Source: Oegoconia quadripuncta (Eukaryota; Arthropoda; Insecta; Lepidoptera; Autostichidae). Taken from it: a stretch of DNA of 64,000 nucleotides. Made by a program: the position numbers and the translations under genes. Below the pieces are notes generated by a model that was given only the letters and a program-made list of their open reading frames with translations, was not told the origin of the DNA and searched no databases. Below, one piece after another: positions 38,601 to 48,500 of this stretch. Every line of letters starts with the position of its first letter. Positions within the stretch are counted from its first letter, which is position 1. Location: contig OX438743.1 in NCBI GenBank assembly GCA_949316235.1, positions 35,123,242 through 35,187,241 on the forward strand, given 5' to 3'.

Positions 38601-41600
38601 AACTGCCTGGATATAAATTCATTCTGAGCAAAGTCATCACCCGAGATTGTTTAGTGATCGATCACAGATTGTTCGCAGACCAGCGACAGTGTTGAGGGTC
38701 ACATCCGATATGACGCTGCCCCATGGTCTATGCTATAGCTGTATGGCTCTTACACTAATGTCAACGTAAATAATATGACGACCTGTTTGGTGTAGTGGTT
38801 AGCAACTCTGACCGCTATACCAAAAGGTTGCGGGTTCGAATCCCGCTAGGGGCAGATATGTTTGTGTGATGAATACGGACATGTGTATCCGAGTTATGGA
38901 TGTTTTCATTTAAAATAAGTATTTACAAAAACAAATGTATTTATGTAGTATATCAACCATCTGGTATCCACAACCCAAGCCTATAGTTGCTTACTGTGGA
39001 ACTAGATGGCGCTGCGTGTATGTCTAAGGATATTTATTTATTTATTATATTTAGTGAACTTCTACAACATGGTGAGTCAATCTTAATGGTTTGTAGGTAA
39101 GTATTTCGGTGCACGAAACCACACACACAATTAAATTAAAATAAAAAAATATATTTTATTGTAGATAAAGTATCATCGTTACATCGTTTTAGCAATACGT
39201 AATTTTTGTTGTGTATCTTACAAAAAAAAAAATAAAAAAAAATCTTACAAGTACCAGATTTTTTTGTAGAAGGAAACAGTACCGATCAGTAATAGAATAA
39301 AAATGTTTTCTAACCATGATATGTATAGTTATGGATATATATAGTTATAAAACCTACAATATTAAATTAAAGTTACCACTGTGAACTTCATTGCGTTGTA
39401 AAAGATGCTAAGATCTCTTAAAACAATTTTCTAAAAAATTTATCAGTGGCTACTTTATATTTTCTAAAAATAGTGAAAAATAGTTTATTAAATCGTGATA
39501 TTTACCCTCGGTAGTAAGTAACTATATTAATTCTGTGCCCTCGGTGAAATTTTTCATAAATATAAAATTATAGATTTTTTTTTTAAATACAGGAGTTAAG
39601 TACCTATGTTTTCCGACGCAATGAAATTCACTGTCCTAATTTTAATCTAATAGTCCATGTTTTATTACTAAATACCGATACCATAATAGAGCAAGCTCCC
39701 AATTTGTTAAAGAACATTTTTATTCTATCACTGACAGGTACCTACTCTATCCGTGTGCAAAATCGGTCAAGCAGTTTAGGCTACAGGAAGCGCTTAAGAA
39801 ACGGACATACATACATACAAACCTTATCCTCCTTCCTTGGGCAGTCGGGTAAAATAGAAACTTAGCACTAATGTCAATTAGGATAGGTATTAAGTTGCTT
39901 TTTTTTGTTACTACCGTCTGTTGTAAATAAAATAAATAAAAAAATTATTATTATAAAGACTGGACACACACATACACAACGATGTCAAACACATAAGATA
40001 ACACACGTAATTTTTCGTCGGGGGTTAATTAGTGGCCAGCGGTGCAGCGACACCTAGCGGAATATTGTGGAACAAAATTCCTAAAAGAGTAGACCGTAGT
40101 TGGCCGTTATCGTTATTTTGTTCAACCATGTTCCGTTAGATGTCGCTCTACCGTGAACCGCAAATTTCTACACCGCGGTGTTAAGATTTACCAACATTTG
40201 ATGACCTTCCCCAGTATCGTAAAGGAAGGTATCGCTTCTCGGCCTTTTGGCTAAGATCAAAGTGTAGTATCTGTTTCCCTCACTGAGGGACCAGTATATT
40301 AAACTGATTTTTGTGACCAGACGGGATGTTCGGGGCTCGCTCCACTCCCGTCGCGGGTCGGCCCGGCATTGCAGTGCCGCCGGGATCGGCCCACATAAAT
40401 TAATTTAAACTCTTCGTTCAAGCTTTGAAGCTGAATGAATATAAAAAATGTGGACAATGAACAGGTCAATTAAATTATCAACTTTACTGATAGAATAAAA
40501 ATGTTTTATAACAAAGTTTAGATAGATTTAGCAATGAAACATGGACATCATATTAAAATTACCACTGTGAATTTAATTACATCCGCGAGCGCCTGTAACT
40601 ATGTTCAAAAAAGTCGATCAATTCTTCATAATTAGGAAAAATTTCACGTACCGAGGACAAATATCAACTATTTTTAGGTCGGGGTTTAGTAGACAAAGGA
40701 CCTATTCGCAAAATGACATCCAGTCGTTTTTGGGCTTATTCATGAAATACCCTATTCGGGAAATACCCTATTCTTGAAATACCCTATTCGTGAAATACTC
40801 TACTTTGCTTAAAGTCTTATTCGTGATAGCAGCCGCCCGCGACTTCGTCCGCGTGGAATGTTACTTTGCCCCGCTAGCTGTGCCCCACGATTTTGCCCGC
40901 GTAGATTCTTAGCATCTTCTACGAAATTTAATATTGTATATAGGTTTTATACCTAAAGCAAGCTTCAGAATGGTTATAAAACATTTATTATTCTATGACT
41001 GATCTATCTTATAACTATAGGAAGTTACACCACAAAAATTACATATTTTCACTGGACTAAAATGGAACACAGACGATGTCAAAGTCTTTTGAGTTGATTC
41101 CAGCTTCAGTCTAACCAAGATTGCAAACACAAATACAAACAAATTAATTTCTTACTCTATATATTGGTGACAGAGTCTGCATCACCATAGAATTCTGAGT
41201 GATATGCTTAAAGGAGTTCTGCCATCGACCTGCATTGTCCGAGGTGATAAAGGAGAAATTGCGCCCTCTCTGGAAGTTTGGATCGAACGCGCTGGCCGGC
41301 TTGTATACGTACCACCTAAATGTAGAAACATATAACTAAGTAGGTCCATAATACGTATAGCCGATTTCACTAAGTACTAAATCAGTTATCTTGAGGAATC
41401 GGCAGTGAAAATCAAAAAGCCCGAGAGCATATTTTATATTTTGCGGACGCCATGTTGGATGTTTTACCATAAAATGTATACACCTCAGGTACCAAGACGA
41501 ATCTAACGACACAAGCCGTTTAGGCTACAGGTGCGCCAAAGAAACCGACATACATACATAAATAAAGTGTTATAAATTATTATTATTAGGAGCCCATACC

Positions 41601-43481
41601 ATCCCACAGCTGGGTAAAGGACTCCCTCCTCTCTCTCCACGGCTCTCTGTCCCGGGCCTCCTCCGACTAAATAACCTATAAATACATATTATATACACTC
41701 GAAAAACATTACCCTTCTTCCTTAGGCAGTCGGGTAAGAAGTGGTAAGTCATCAATGAACTCCACATTCAAGTCTGTCAGATTTGAAGTGGAATAGTATA
41801 AACACCGATTAGTGTAGTGGATATAGTGACCCAGTCAGCGAAATTAATGATTGCGGGTTCGAATCCCGCGAGGGGTAAATGTTTGTGTGATGAATATAAA
41901 CGTTTATTCCTGAGTCATGGTTGTTAATATAAATATTTATGTATGTTTATCCGTTATCTAGTATCCATGGTACAAGCTTTGCTTAGTTTGGGACTAGATT
42001 ATTGGTGTATCTAAGTGTCCGAAATATTTATTTAATTAGTTACTAGTTGAATTTTCCGATGCGGTAGTATAGTTTCAATCATTTTAAAAATATCTAATAT
42101 TTACGATTCTATAGGCACACCAAATAAAGATAAAAAATTTGTGGAGATTATTGTATCCACACATTTGTATTTTCATGCCTTCAAGCAGTCGTCAAGCCAA
42201 GTTGATGGCTTATGGGCGGCTTTAAAACCTGCACGCTGGGGTCGTGTGGATGAATTGTGTGTTTGTGATAGTTCAGTAGTAGCACACAATCTTACTGAGA
42301 GGAGACTGCCCCAGCATTATGGACGAGCCCCTATTTCGTCGAAGCGTCTGTGACGCAGCGGTTAAGACGCGGTCTTCCAATTTGGGAGGTCCAGGTTCGA
42401 TTCCCAGGCAGCCCGTGGACCTATGAGTCTTTGAATTTAATTTCATTACTTAGGTGCATTTATCCGACTTTTTTTTTTTTTTTTTTTTTATGCATAACGG
42501 GTTGGTACTTGATCTCAATCACACCTGATGTTAAGTGAAGATGAGGTCGAAGATGGAAGCGTACTGACCCGGAAACCCCAACACATTTGGCGGACTGGCT
42601 ATCTTATCTCTGACAACCGGAACACGACAATGCTATTAACATTGCTCTTAAACTGTGAAGGAAAACATTATGAGGACTGCATGTCTGAGAAATAAAAATT
42701 CAAAGGCATGTGAATACTCCGTCATATACGAGGCCTATCCCTGCAGTGGGATGTTGACAGGCTGATGATGATTTGTCTTGGTACTAAGTTCGAGTACAGA
42801 TTAATATACAGGGTGGATTTGAATTTGTGTAACTCCCATTAACTGGTGACGCCACTCTTGATTATGAACAACTTTCTCCAAGGAATCATATTGGAATTCA
42901 ATCAAAAAAAATTTGATTACTTTTAGTATGGAAGGCCAAATTTTCGGCTGATTTCGGTTATGGTTCCTAGTGGAACGTTGTTCGTAATCAGGAGTGGAGT
43001 CACCAAACAGGAAATACTTACATGAATTAAATGTAAACCCTGTACCTATAAGGCACTTATTCCCGTAACTTATATAAAAAATTAACAAAAGCGAAAAAAT
43101 ATGAACAACTTTAGATAAAATTAAACATAAAGCTTACTAAATTTTATTTGTAGTTTCATTTCATCTCATTTCAACTTATGCACACCAAAGAAAATGCTCT
43201 AGTCATTAGCGAATCATACACGTTAATTTAGTTCCTTTGTCCGCCACCTCGTCAATCATCGATGCGTAACCAAAGAGTAAAATAACTATACCAAAGTCAC
43301 GACGCACTCGGTGCGTGGTCGGCATTCAAAGGGTTAAATATAATATGAAAGTATGGTTATATTACCAATCCACAGGATTATTGTCGTTATCCCTACAATG
43401 TAAGTTCACATAATTCCACCCCGACAAGTTATCAACACAGTAGCAGACTTTTATCAAATAAATAAGAATATAAAAATACAT
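32642..43481 (-). CDS. DNase II-like protein lacking both catalytic HxK motifs (predicted inactive paralogue)
   Basis: Six exons, in transcript order: 43481-43366, 41315-41156, 37674-37536, 36199-35995, 34929-34750, 32903-32642. They join in frame through GT-AG sites to 353 aa. A hydrophobic N-terminus (MYFYILIYLIKVCYC) is followed by CRDNDNNPVDW (29-39) and WYVYKP, the DNase II start. Exon 2 has RWQNS and TLSPIY, exon 4 FFCLS, exon 6 TQYWTC, GGAILC and a C-terminal Cys. The first HxK (HTKG in the neighbour) is SVYG (112-115) and the second (DHSKW) is DRARF (290-294). YNDQPP is YEKNEG and RGGG is GNGG. Cysteines and overall order are kept and no stop or frameshift breaks the model, so a folded, secreted, non-nucleolytic protein is more likely than a dead gene. 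Exon 3 corresponds to exons 3 and 4 of the neighbour without its insertion, and exon 6 corresponds to its last two exons fused. The start is the first in-frame Met before the hydrophobic run. Confidence 0.85.
33628..34190. repeat. Dispersed repeat G, copy 1 (about 560 bp)
   Basis: This AT-rich block closely matches 46525-47090 over its whole length (for example ATTTAGGGAAATTATCGTTA, TAACATGCTTAGTTTTTTAT, AAATCTAGACTAAGCGCTC). It lies in the last intron of the DNase II-like gene. Confidence 0.85.
34429..34630 (-). mobile_element. Helitron-like copy, minus strand
   Basis: Its 3' end (CGGAAAGCTAG read on the minus strand) is at 34429. The interior shares the CCCGATATAGTG-type and GATTTGGAT blocks, and the 5' end is lost in an intron of the DNase II-like gene. 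Confidence 0.6.
35690..35862. mobile_element. TIR element family F, one-armed fragment
   Basis: Contains the right-half block (GGCTATGGTTTCTTGGAGAA, then GCGTCACCAATTAATGGGAA) and ends CACCCGGTAT. The left arm is missing or unrecognisable. It lies in an intron of the DNase II-like gene. Confidence 0.6.
38135..38160. repeat. Perfect 26-bp palindrome
   Basis: GTTAATCATATGT is followed directly by its reverse complement. It lies in the DNase II-like gene intron between exons 2 and 3. Confidence 0.8.
38777..39050 (+). mobile_element. tRNA-headed SINE family A, copy 2
   Basis: Same head (GACGACCTGTTTGGTGTAGT) and body as copy 1, with a (TTTA)n tail. It lies in the intron of the DNase II-like gene that also holds the U2 copy. 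Confidence 0.85.
40231..40394 (+). ncRNA. U2 spliceosomal snRNA copy lacking stem-loop IIa
   Basis: The 5' end ATCGCTTCTCGGCCTTTTGG, the branch-site recognition segment GTAGTATCTGTT, a stem IIb-like hairpin (CCCTC/GAGGG), the Sm site ATTTTTG and the 3' stem-loops including CATTGCAGTG are all recognisable. The sequence is about 164 nt instead of about 188. The missing 23 or so bases correspond to stem-loop IIa, directly after CTGTT. Everything else is well preserved and the 3' stems are GC-rich with compensating pairs. It lies on the strand opposite the DNase II-like gene, between its second and third exons. It could be an expressed variant or a U2 pseudogene. No poly(A) tail is visible, so a simple processed copy is not indicated. 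Confidence 0.85.
41804..42040 (+). mobile_element. tRNA-headed SINE family B, copy 2
   Basis: Head CCGATTAGTGTAGTGGATAT with B box GGTTCGAATCCCGCGAGGGG, body TATGTTTATCCGTTATCTAG and GCTTTGCTTAGTTTGGGACT. It lies in the first intron of the DNase II-like gene. Confidence 0.85.
42338..42470 (+). mobile_element. tRNA-like SINE family C, copy 1
   Basis: A tRNA-like head (GACGCAGCGGTTAAGACGCG, then AGGTTCGATTCCCAGGC) is followed by a short body. A second copy in reverse is at 57905-58118. The long T run at 42471-42490 belongs to a neighbouring family D copy. Confidence 0.7.
42471..42650 (-). repeat. SINE family D copy, minus strand
   Basis: A poly(T) start (42471-42490) is followed by CACACCTGATGTTAAGTGAA and CTGGCTATCTTATCTCTGAC, the same family in reverse. 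Confidence 0.75.
42807..43044. mobile_element. TIR element family F, copy 2
   Basis: A 238-bp shorter copy starting TACAGGGTGG and ending AACCCTGTA, with the same CCATTAACTGGTGACGCCAC arm. It lies in the spacer just downstream of the DNase II-like first exon. Confidence 0.75.
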
Positions 43482-43590
43482 CACAAAACATTTCACATGA
43501 GTGTTTATCGGCGAGTGGCGTTCGAGTAGTTTTTATGGCAAATGTAATATGTAATAAAATTAAACATTGGAATTGAAATGCCCATAGAAA

Positions 43591-43597
43591 TTATAAA
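43591..43597 (-). promoter_or_regulatory. Candidate TATA box of the DNase II-like paralogue
   Basis: TTTATAA reads on the minus strand about 110 bases upstream of the proposed ATG (43481). Spacing would place transcription start near 43565. Motif-based inference. Confidence 0.3.
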
Positions 43598-43840
43598 AAG
43601 AATTCCACAATCGAGAAGTTATCGTCTCACTCAAACTTGCGGCCAGCGACTCTCGTTTATTTTAGTTTAACCTCAAATGTGCTGTCTGTGTGTTAAGTTA
43701 TTATCGTTACCTAATAGACTAGGCGGTAGAAATGGTTTCAGGTCACAGCCTCGGTTAACTTGCCATTGTATAGTCGGCCACACGATACAATTGATTTTCA
43801 TTTCCAATATTATTACAGATGGGCCGGTTTACGGAGGCAA

Positions 43841-44205
43841 TATACCTGGTGAGTTTTTTTACCGTAAGGAAAAAAATATAGGACATAATTAAGAAAGTGA
43901 AATAGAAGATATTGGCATAGGTAGTTAATTATTTTTTTCAAAACCATAATAGACACATGCGCCGGCCGAAGATTCAAATGCGACTGGCGGGATTCGTAGC
44001 GTTTCCATGCGAAATTTATTTGGAACTCATATTTTCTCTTTGTTATTTATTTAATTATGTGGAATAGGCTACAAACGGCACCCTCAAATGACACAAACAA
44101 CTAGATGATTATTTTGGAAAAAAAAAACATATGCCAATACCTTCTATTTCACTTACCTACTAAGCCCTATTTTTTTCCTTACGGTAATAAAACTCATCTG
44201 GTATA
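43841..44205. mobile_element. MITE family E, copy 3
   Basis: A 365-bp element bounded by TATACCTGGTGAG and CTCATCTGGTATA with the same long TIRs and interior. It sits about 360 bp upstream of the DNase II-like start codon, so it may separate or modify its promoter region. Confidence 0.85.
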
Positions 44206-44331
44206 GTCGGCCATACGAATGAAATTTCGGGATAAAAATTATCCTATTTCATCCAAATATGTAGGCATTTTAGCGTGACTGAATAACAAACATGCAAACT
44301 TTCGTATGGGTATACCAAAAATATTTCATTT

Positions 44332-44620
44332 GACGACCTGTTTGGTGTAGTGGTTCGAAACTCTGCTACTATACCAAATGGTCGCGGGTTCGAATCCCGC
44401 TAGGGGTATTATGTTTGTATGATGAATACAGACATGTGTTCCCGAGTGATGGATGTTTTTCATTTATACAATGTATTTATTTACAAGAAGAAATGTATTT
44501 GTGTGGTTTATCAACCATCTTGTATCCATATCCATAACAGAAGCCTAGATGCTTACTGTAGATCTAGATGGCGCTGTGTGTTTGTGCAAAGACATTTATT
44601 ATTAGATATTATTATTATTT
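44332..44620 (+). mobile_element. tRNA-headed SINE family A, copy 3
   Basis: Same family; the head begins GACGACCTGTTTGGTGTAGT, the body ends CTAGATGGCGCTGTGTG, and the tail is ATTATT-rich. It lies in the spacer between the two DNase II genes. Confidence 0.85.
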
Positions 44621-45466
44621 CGAAAATGTTGACAGATGCCCATGTGACCGACAGTGCCAGGCTGGGCGCGGCATACTGTGGCGACCAATTGTAATAGCTT
44701 CGGTTTGTAAAGTGGGTTAGACTTTCCATTTTAATCTTTAAAACTACCTAAATGTTCCAGCAGCAGCTAGCGCAGTTCGCTAGTCTGTGTATCCCCTATT
44801 GGTACATCAGACCGCTATAATGACAGTAGCAGATTTTAAGTAAAACTACGAAATGGTGATTATCACTTTTAATAAAAAGTCTTAGGTATATACACCTCAG
44901 CTTCATCATTATCTTAAACACTCGAGAGTAGGTTCATTAAGTCGGTAACCATTCTGTAAAACATTACCAGTAGTTAAGTTACATAACACTCTAAATTAAA
45001 TAGAAAATTGATCATTTATATTACTCTGTAACAATATCACATTCAGTCATTTTGGAAACTTGTTTACAAATAAACAAAACACACAAACACCTGTTCCGTC
45101 ACTGTCGAAATTAATGTTTACGAATTAACCAAATGACGATCATTTTGATGAATAAACACCATTGTGTAAACAAAATACCAAATCTCTCAACATTATGATT
45201 GTGACCACATTTTCTTATGTAATATAATAAACAATCCTTATACAATTATGTCCTATGATCATCACCACAGACTATACATGACACGCATACACACACAAGT
45301 TTTGTACTAAAACTATACAATTTGTGACATTTATTTCGCAAGCTACCTTTCCTTGATTGAAGCCAGTTCACTTCCATGTAAACTGTATCAAAAATCGGAA
45401 GCATAGAATGTCTAACTGAGCTCACCTTTTACTTAAGAAACATAGTTTTGCACAGTTAAATTGATA

Positions 45467-45472
45467 TTTAAT
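45467..45472 (-). terminator. Candidate poly(A) signal of the DNase II gene
   Basis: The common variant ATTAAA lies about 60 bases past the stop on the minus strand. A canonical AATAAA lies further on at 45330-45335. Either could end the transcript. Confidence 0.3.
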
Positions 45473-45532
45473 ACAAATAAATTAAATCAAAATCACAGAA
45501 GAATAGTCCGACATATTGTCATTAGCAGTCCT

Positions 45533-48500
45533 TTAGTTACACGTTTGCACCGACTCGATGAGATGGGCAAAGTTGCCCCACAGTATAGGCCCAGATGTGC
45601 ACACTGTTCCACCACCCCTGGACTCTTGTGGTAACTGTAACAAATGGACGAATTTAAAACATATACTCAATGTAGGAACCAAAACACAAACTTCTTTTAT
45701 TTTAACCCCCGACGCAAAAGAGGGTTGTTATAAGTTTCACCGCTATATGTGTGTGTCTATGGCACCATAGCTCTTATACGGGAAAACGATTTGGATGCCT
45801 TTTTTTTATTTGAAAGCAGGTTTTCTAGCGGTCGTTCTTAGACATATTTTATCATATACGGTTCAGCCGTTTTATTTATAGGTTTATTTTGCCGGGGATT
45901 TTCCAAATTTTTCGTTTATAGTTATTAAAGTAAAACGCTGATGTAAGATATTTAATCATGATCTCTAAAATGTCAAACGAAAGGTTATGTATGATTTTAG
46001 TAATATACGAGTCGTATATATACTATATATATATACTATATATATATATTATAAAATATATTATAATATACTCGTATGTCCTTCATACTTTCAGTATAAG
46101 CAGGGGGTCAATAGCGCTAAAGTTTAAAGGATACTACCAAAACAAACACCAATTTATTTATTACTAATGGATTAATAGGATATTTGACACATAACGGGAC
46201 TTTATATTTCTGAGTTTGGCAGATACCTAGACCTACGATGCTTGTTTATAGCTTTTGTAATGACAGATTTAAAGATAAGCGTTTTGCAGTTCTCCTATTA
46301 CATTTTCAATAAATTCTTAATAGTAGTCAGGTTTTTATATGTATCGAGGGCGCCACTGCAAGTTCTTAGAAAATGAAACACTAAACAAACTAGCAAGTTA
46401 TTAGTTTTATTATATCTTTTCAAAATAGCGTCCATTCACATCAATACATCGTTGCATCCGATGGAATCACTGGGAACAGCACTTTACCCACTCGTCCTTA
46501 GGGATCTCTTCGACGGCCTTTTGAAATTTTCTTAAAACATTTAATAAAGTGTTGCAAATGTAGTAACAATTGCTAAAACCTAAGCATTTGTAAGAAACGC
46601 AAGTACTAAGTAAGTAACTAAATAAGCTAAAGTTGAAATATGTGTTTCTTTTAAAAAAATGTTCAATTGATAGGCATTTCTTTAAATTACTTAAAAACAT
46701 TTAGGGAAATTATCGTTACAAAATATTAGTTCTCATTTTTATTTCTTAAGCAATGCAACTCGACGACATTTTCAGCTAAAACCATGCCTGCCAAAAAAAT
46801 GCATGCCTAACTATAACATGCTTAGTTTTTTATCCATCAATAAGTTAACTGTTTTTAACAAAAGTCTACCTAATTAAATATCAGTTAGTATTTGTTGTTA
46901 TTAAGATGCAAATTAAAAATAGGGTTTTCTAAAAAAATCTAGACTAAGCGCTCGTTTTCTTTTAGGCTTAATTATTCAAAATTACATCTCTAATATACCT
47001 CAATAAGATTGCAATTATATAAGTCGGTTCTGAATTATGTCTAGCTAAGCTAATTTTTTTACCGCATTCCCTCTGGGCTATAGGTTATGTTATTAAGATC
47101 GAAGGCCTAAACAATATGCTATTTACCATTAGATGCGCTATAGGGGGAATGTCTCAAATCACCTCTTCTTTGTATATGCTCCATACGACTAAAAATCTAT
47201 TTTCAACACTGGGTATTGGATCTTACCGCTCTATTGATGTCACCGACGCAGACCCAATAATCGGCCACTTTCGTGTCTTGACTATTGTGCATCTTGTGTG
47301 CGACCGCCACGGCCCACTTAGAGTGATCGTTATGCGATGTGAACGACATCTTCGCTATGGGGAACTTAAGCCGGTCTATGTTGCGAACTCTGTGGACAAA
47401 AGAAAATTTTACGTTAGTATAATATACTTTTTTTTTTTTTTTAATATATACTTTTTAGTATAATAGTGATAGCTTAAAAAATGTAAAATCTGACTATTTT
47501 AAGTGTACCCTGTGTACCTACAAAATAAAGCTTTTTTTTGATTTTGGAGGCGTTACCAAAGACGGTCCATCAGAGCGCGAATACTACATCGCGCTAATGA
47601 AGATTTCTCAAAACATTGAGTATAGGCAAGAGGCCATTAGCACCTGATGGACCGCGGTCCCTGGAGCAACAGCTCGGTGGAAGATCTTCCCTCATCATTC
47701 ACGTGTCTATTTCCTACGTAACAGTTCTATTTCTTTGATAATCATTTCCAAGAATTTAATGCTACATTAAAGTTCCTGCGGTCTCTCTCGACCACATTCA
47801 GAAAGAAATAACTTTTATATGATGAACTGGAGATTCTACCACGAAAGTGAATCGTGCGGTCCCAGTAAATAACTATTCACTTGATGATTGTAACGTTCGG
47901 AGAACACCGATTCTGGTACAAGTTAAGACGCAGTTAGTCCAATTCTCGCATTTGATCCAATAAACTAACTGCGACTGTAACCTGCTGATAGGGAGTTCCA
48001 TATCTTAGTAAGCATTCTGAACAACGAAACGAAAGCGCATAAAGTTAAACTCGCCTGATAGTCCGAAGATGGCAAAGTGATGGACGAGATAAATTAGGTT
48101 ATTTTAAACGGCTCTAGACGTCGTTTCTGATTGTCACAGTTTAGGGTTTTCTATCTTGTGTGTATTTTTTTTTAGCTTGTGTGCCTCCTGTGACTTCTTG
48201 GTCTGTAAACCGCTCTTGACATAAAACGTCACGTATAATATGCTGGCTTAAGGAAGTCCCCCAAGCAGTCCTAAACCCTTTGTATCCATCGGTTTCCCGT
48301 GATATAAACCAGGTCATGAACAGTAATGAAATCGGGGAATACTTACTGAAAATTTCTTCCACACTCCGAATCTAAGGTACCAGGTCCGTTGGTCCACGAT
48401 TCCACCAGCAAGTCCGACTGCAGAACCTCGGCCACCAGACCGCTATACAGGTCGTCGTTGAACATGGCACTTTTGGCGAAAGACAAGAACTTACGGCCAA

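Noticed and set aside
38777..38860. tRNA-like sequence with good A and B boxes
   Set aside because: It does not fold into a full cloverleaf with a paired acceptor stem and is followed by the SINE A body. It is a retroposon head, as at 5438, 44332 and 48780.
42338..42415. tRNA-like sequence with a GGTTCGATTCCC box
   Set aside because: Attached to a SINE-type body and matched by a reverse copy near 58100, so it is treated as a SINE head rather than a tRNA gene.
32642..43481. Calling the DNase II-like gene a pseudogene
   Set aside because: No stop, frameshift or broken splice site was found in six exons and the cysteine pattern is retained. Loss is confined to the catalytic and some family motifs.
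47116..47463. 115-codon plus-strand open frame
   Set aside because: It is the complement of DNase II exon 7 (47389-47227), which carries the DHSKW motif on the minus strand.
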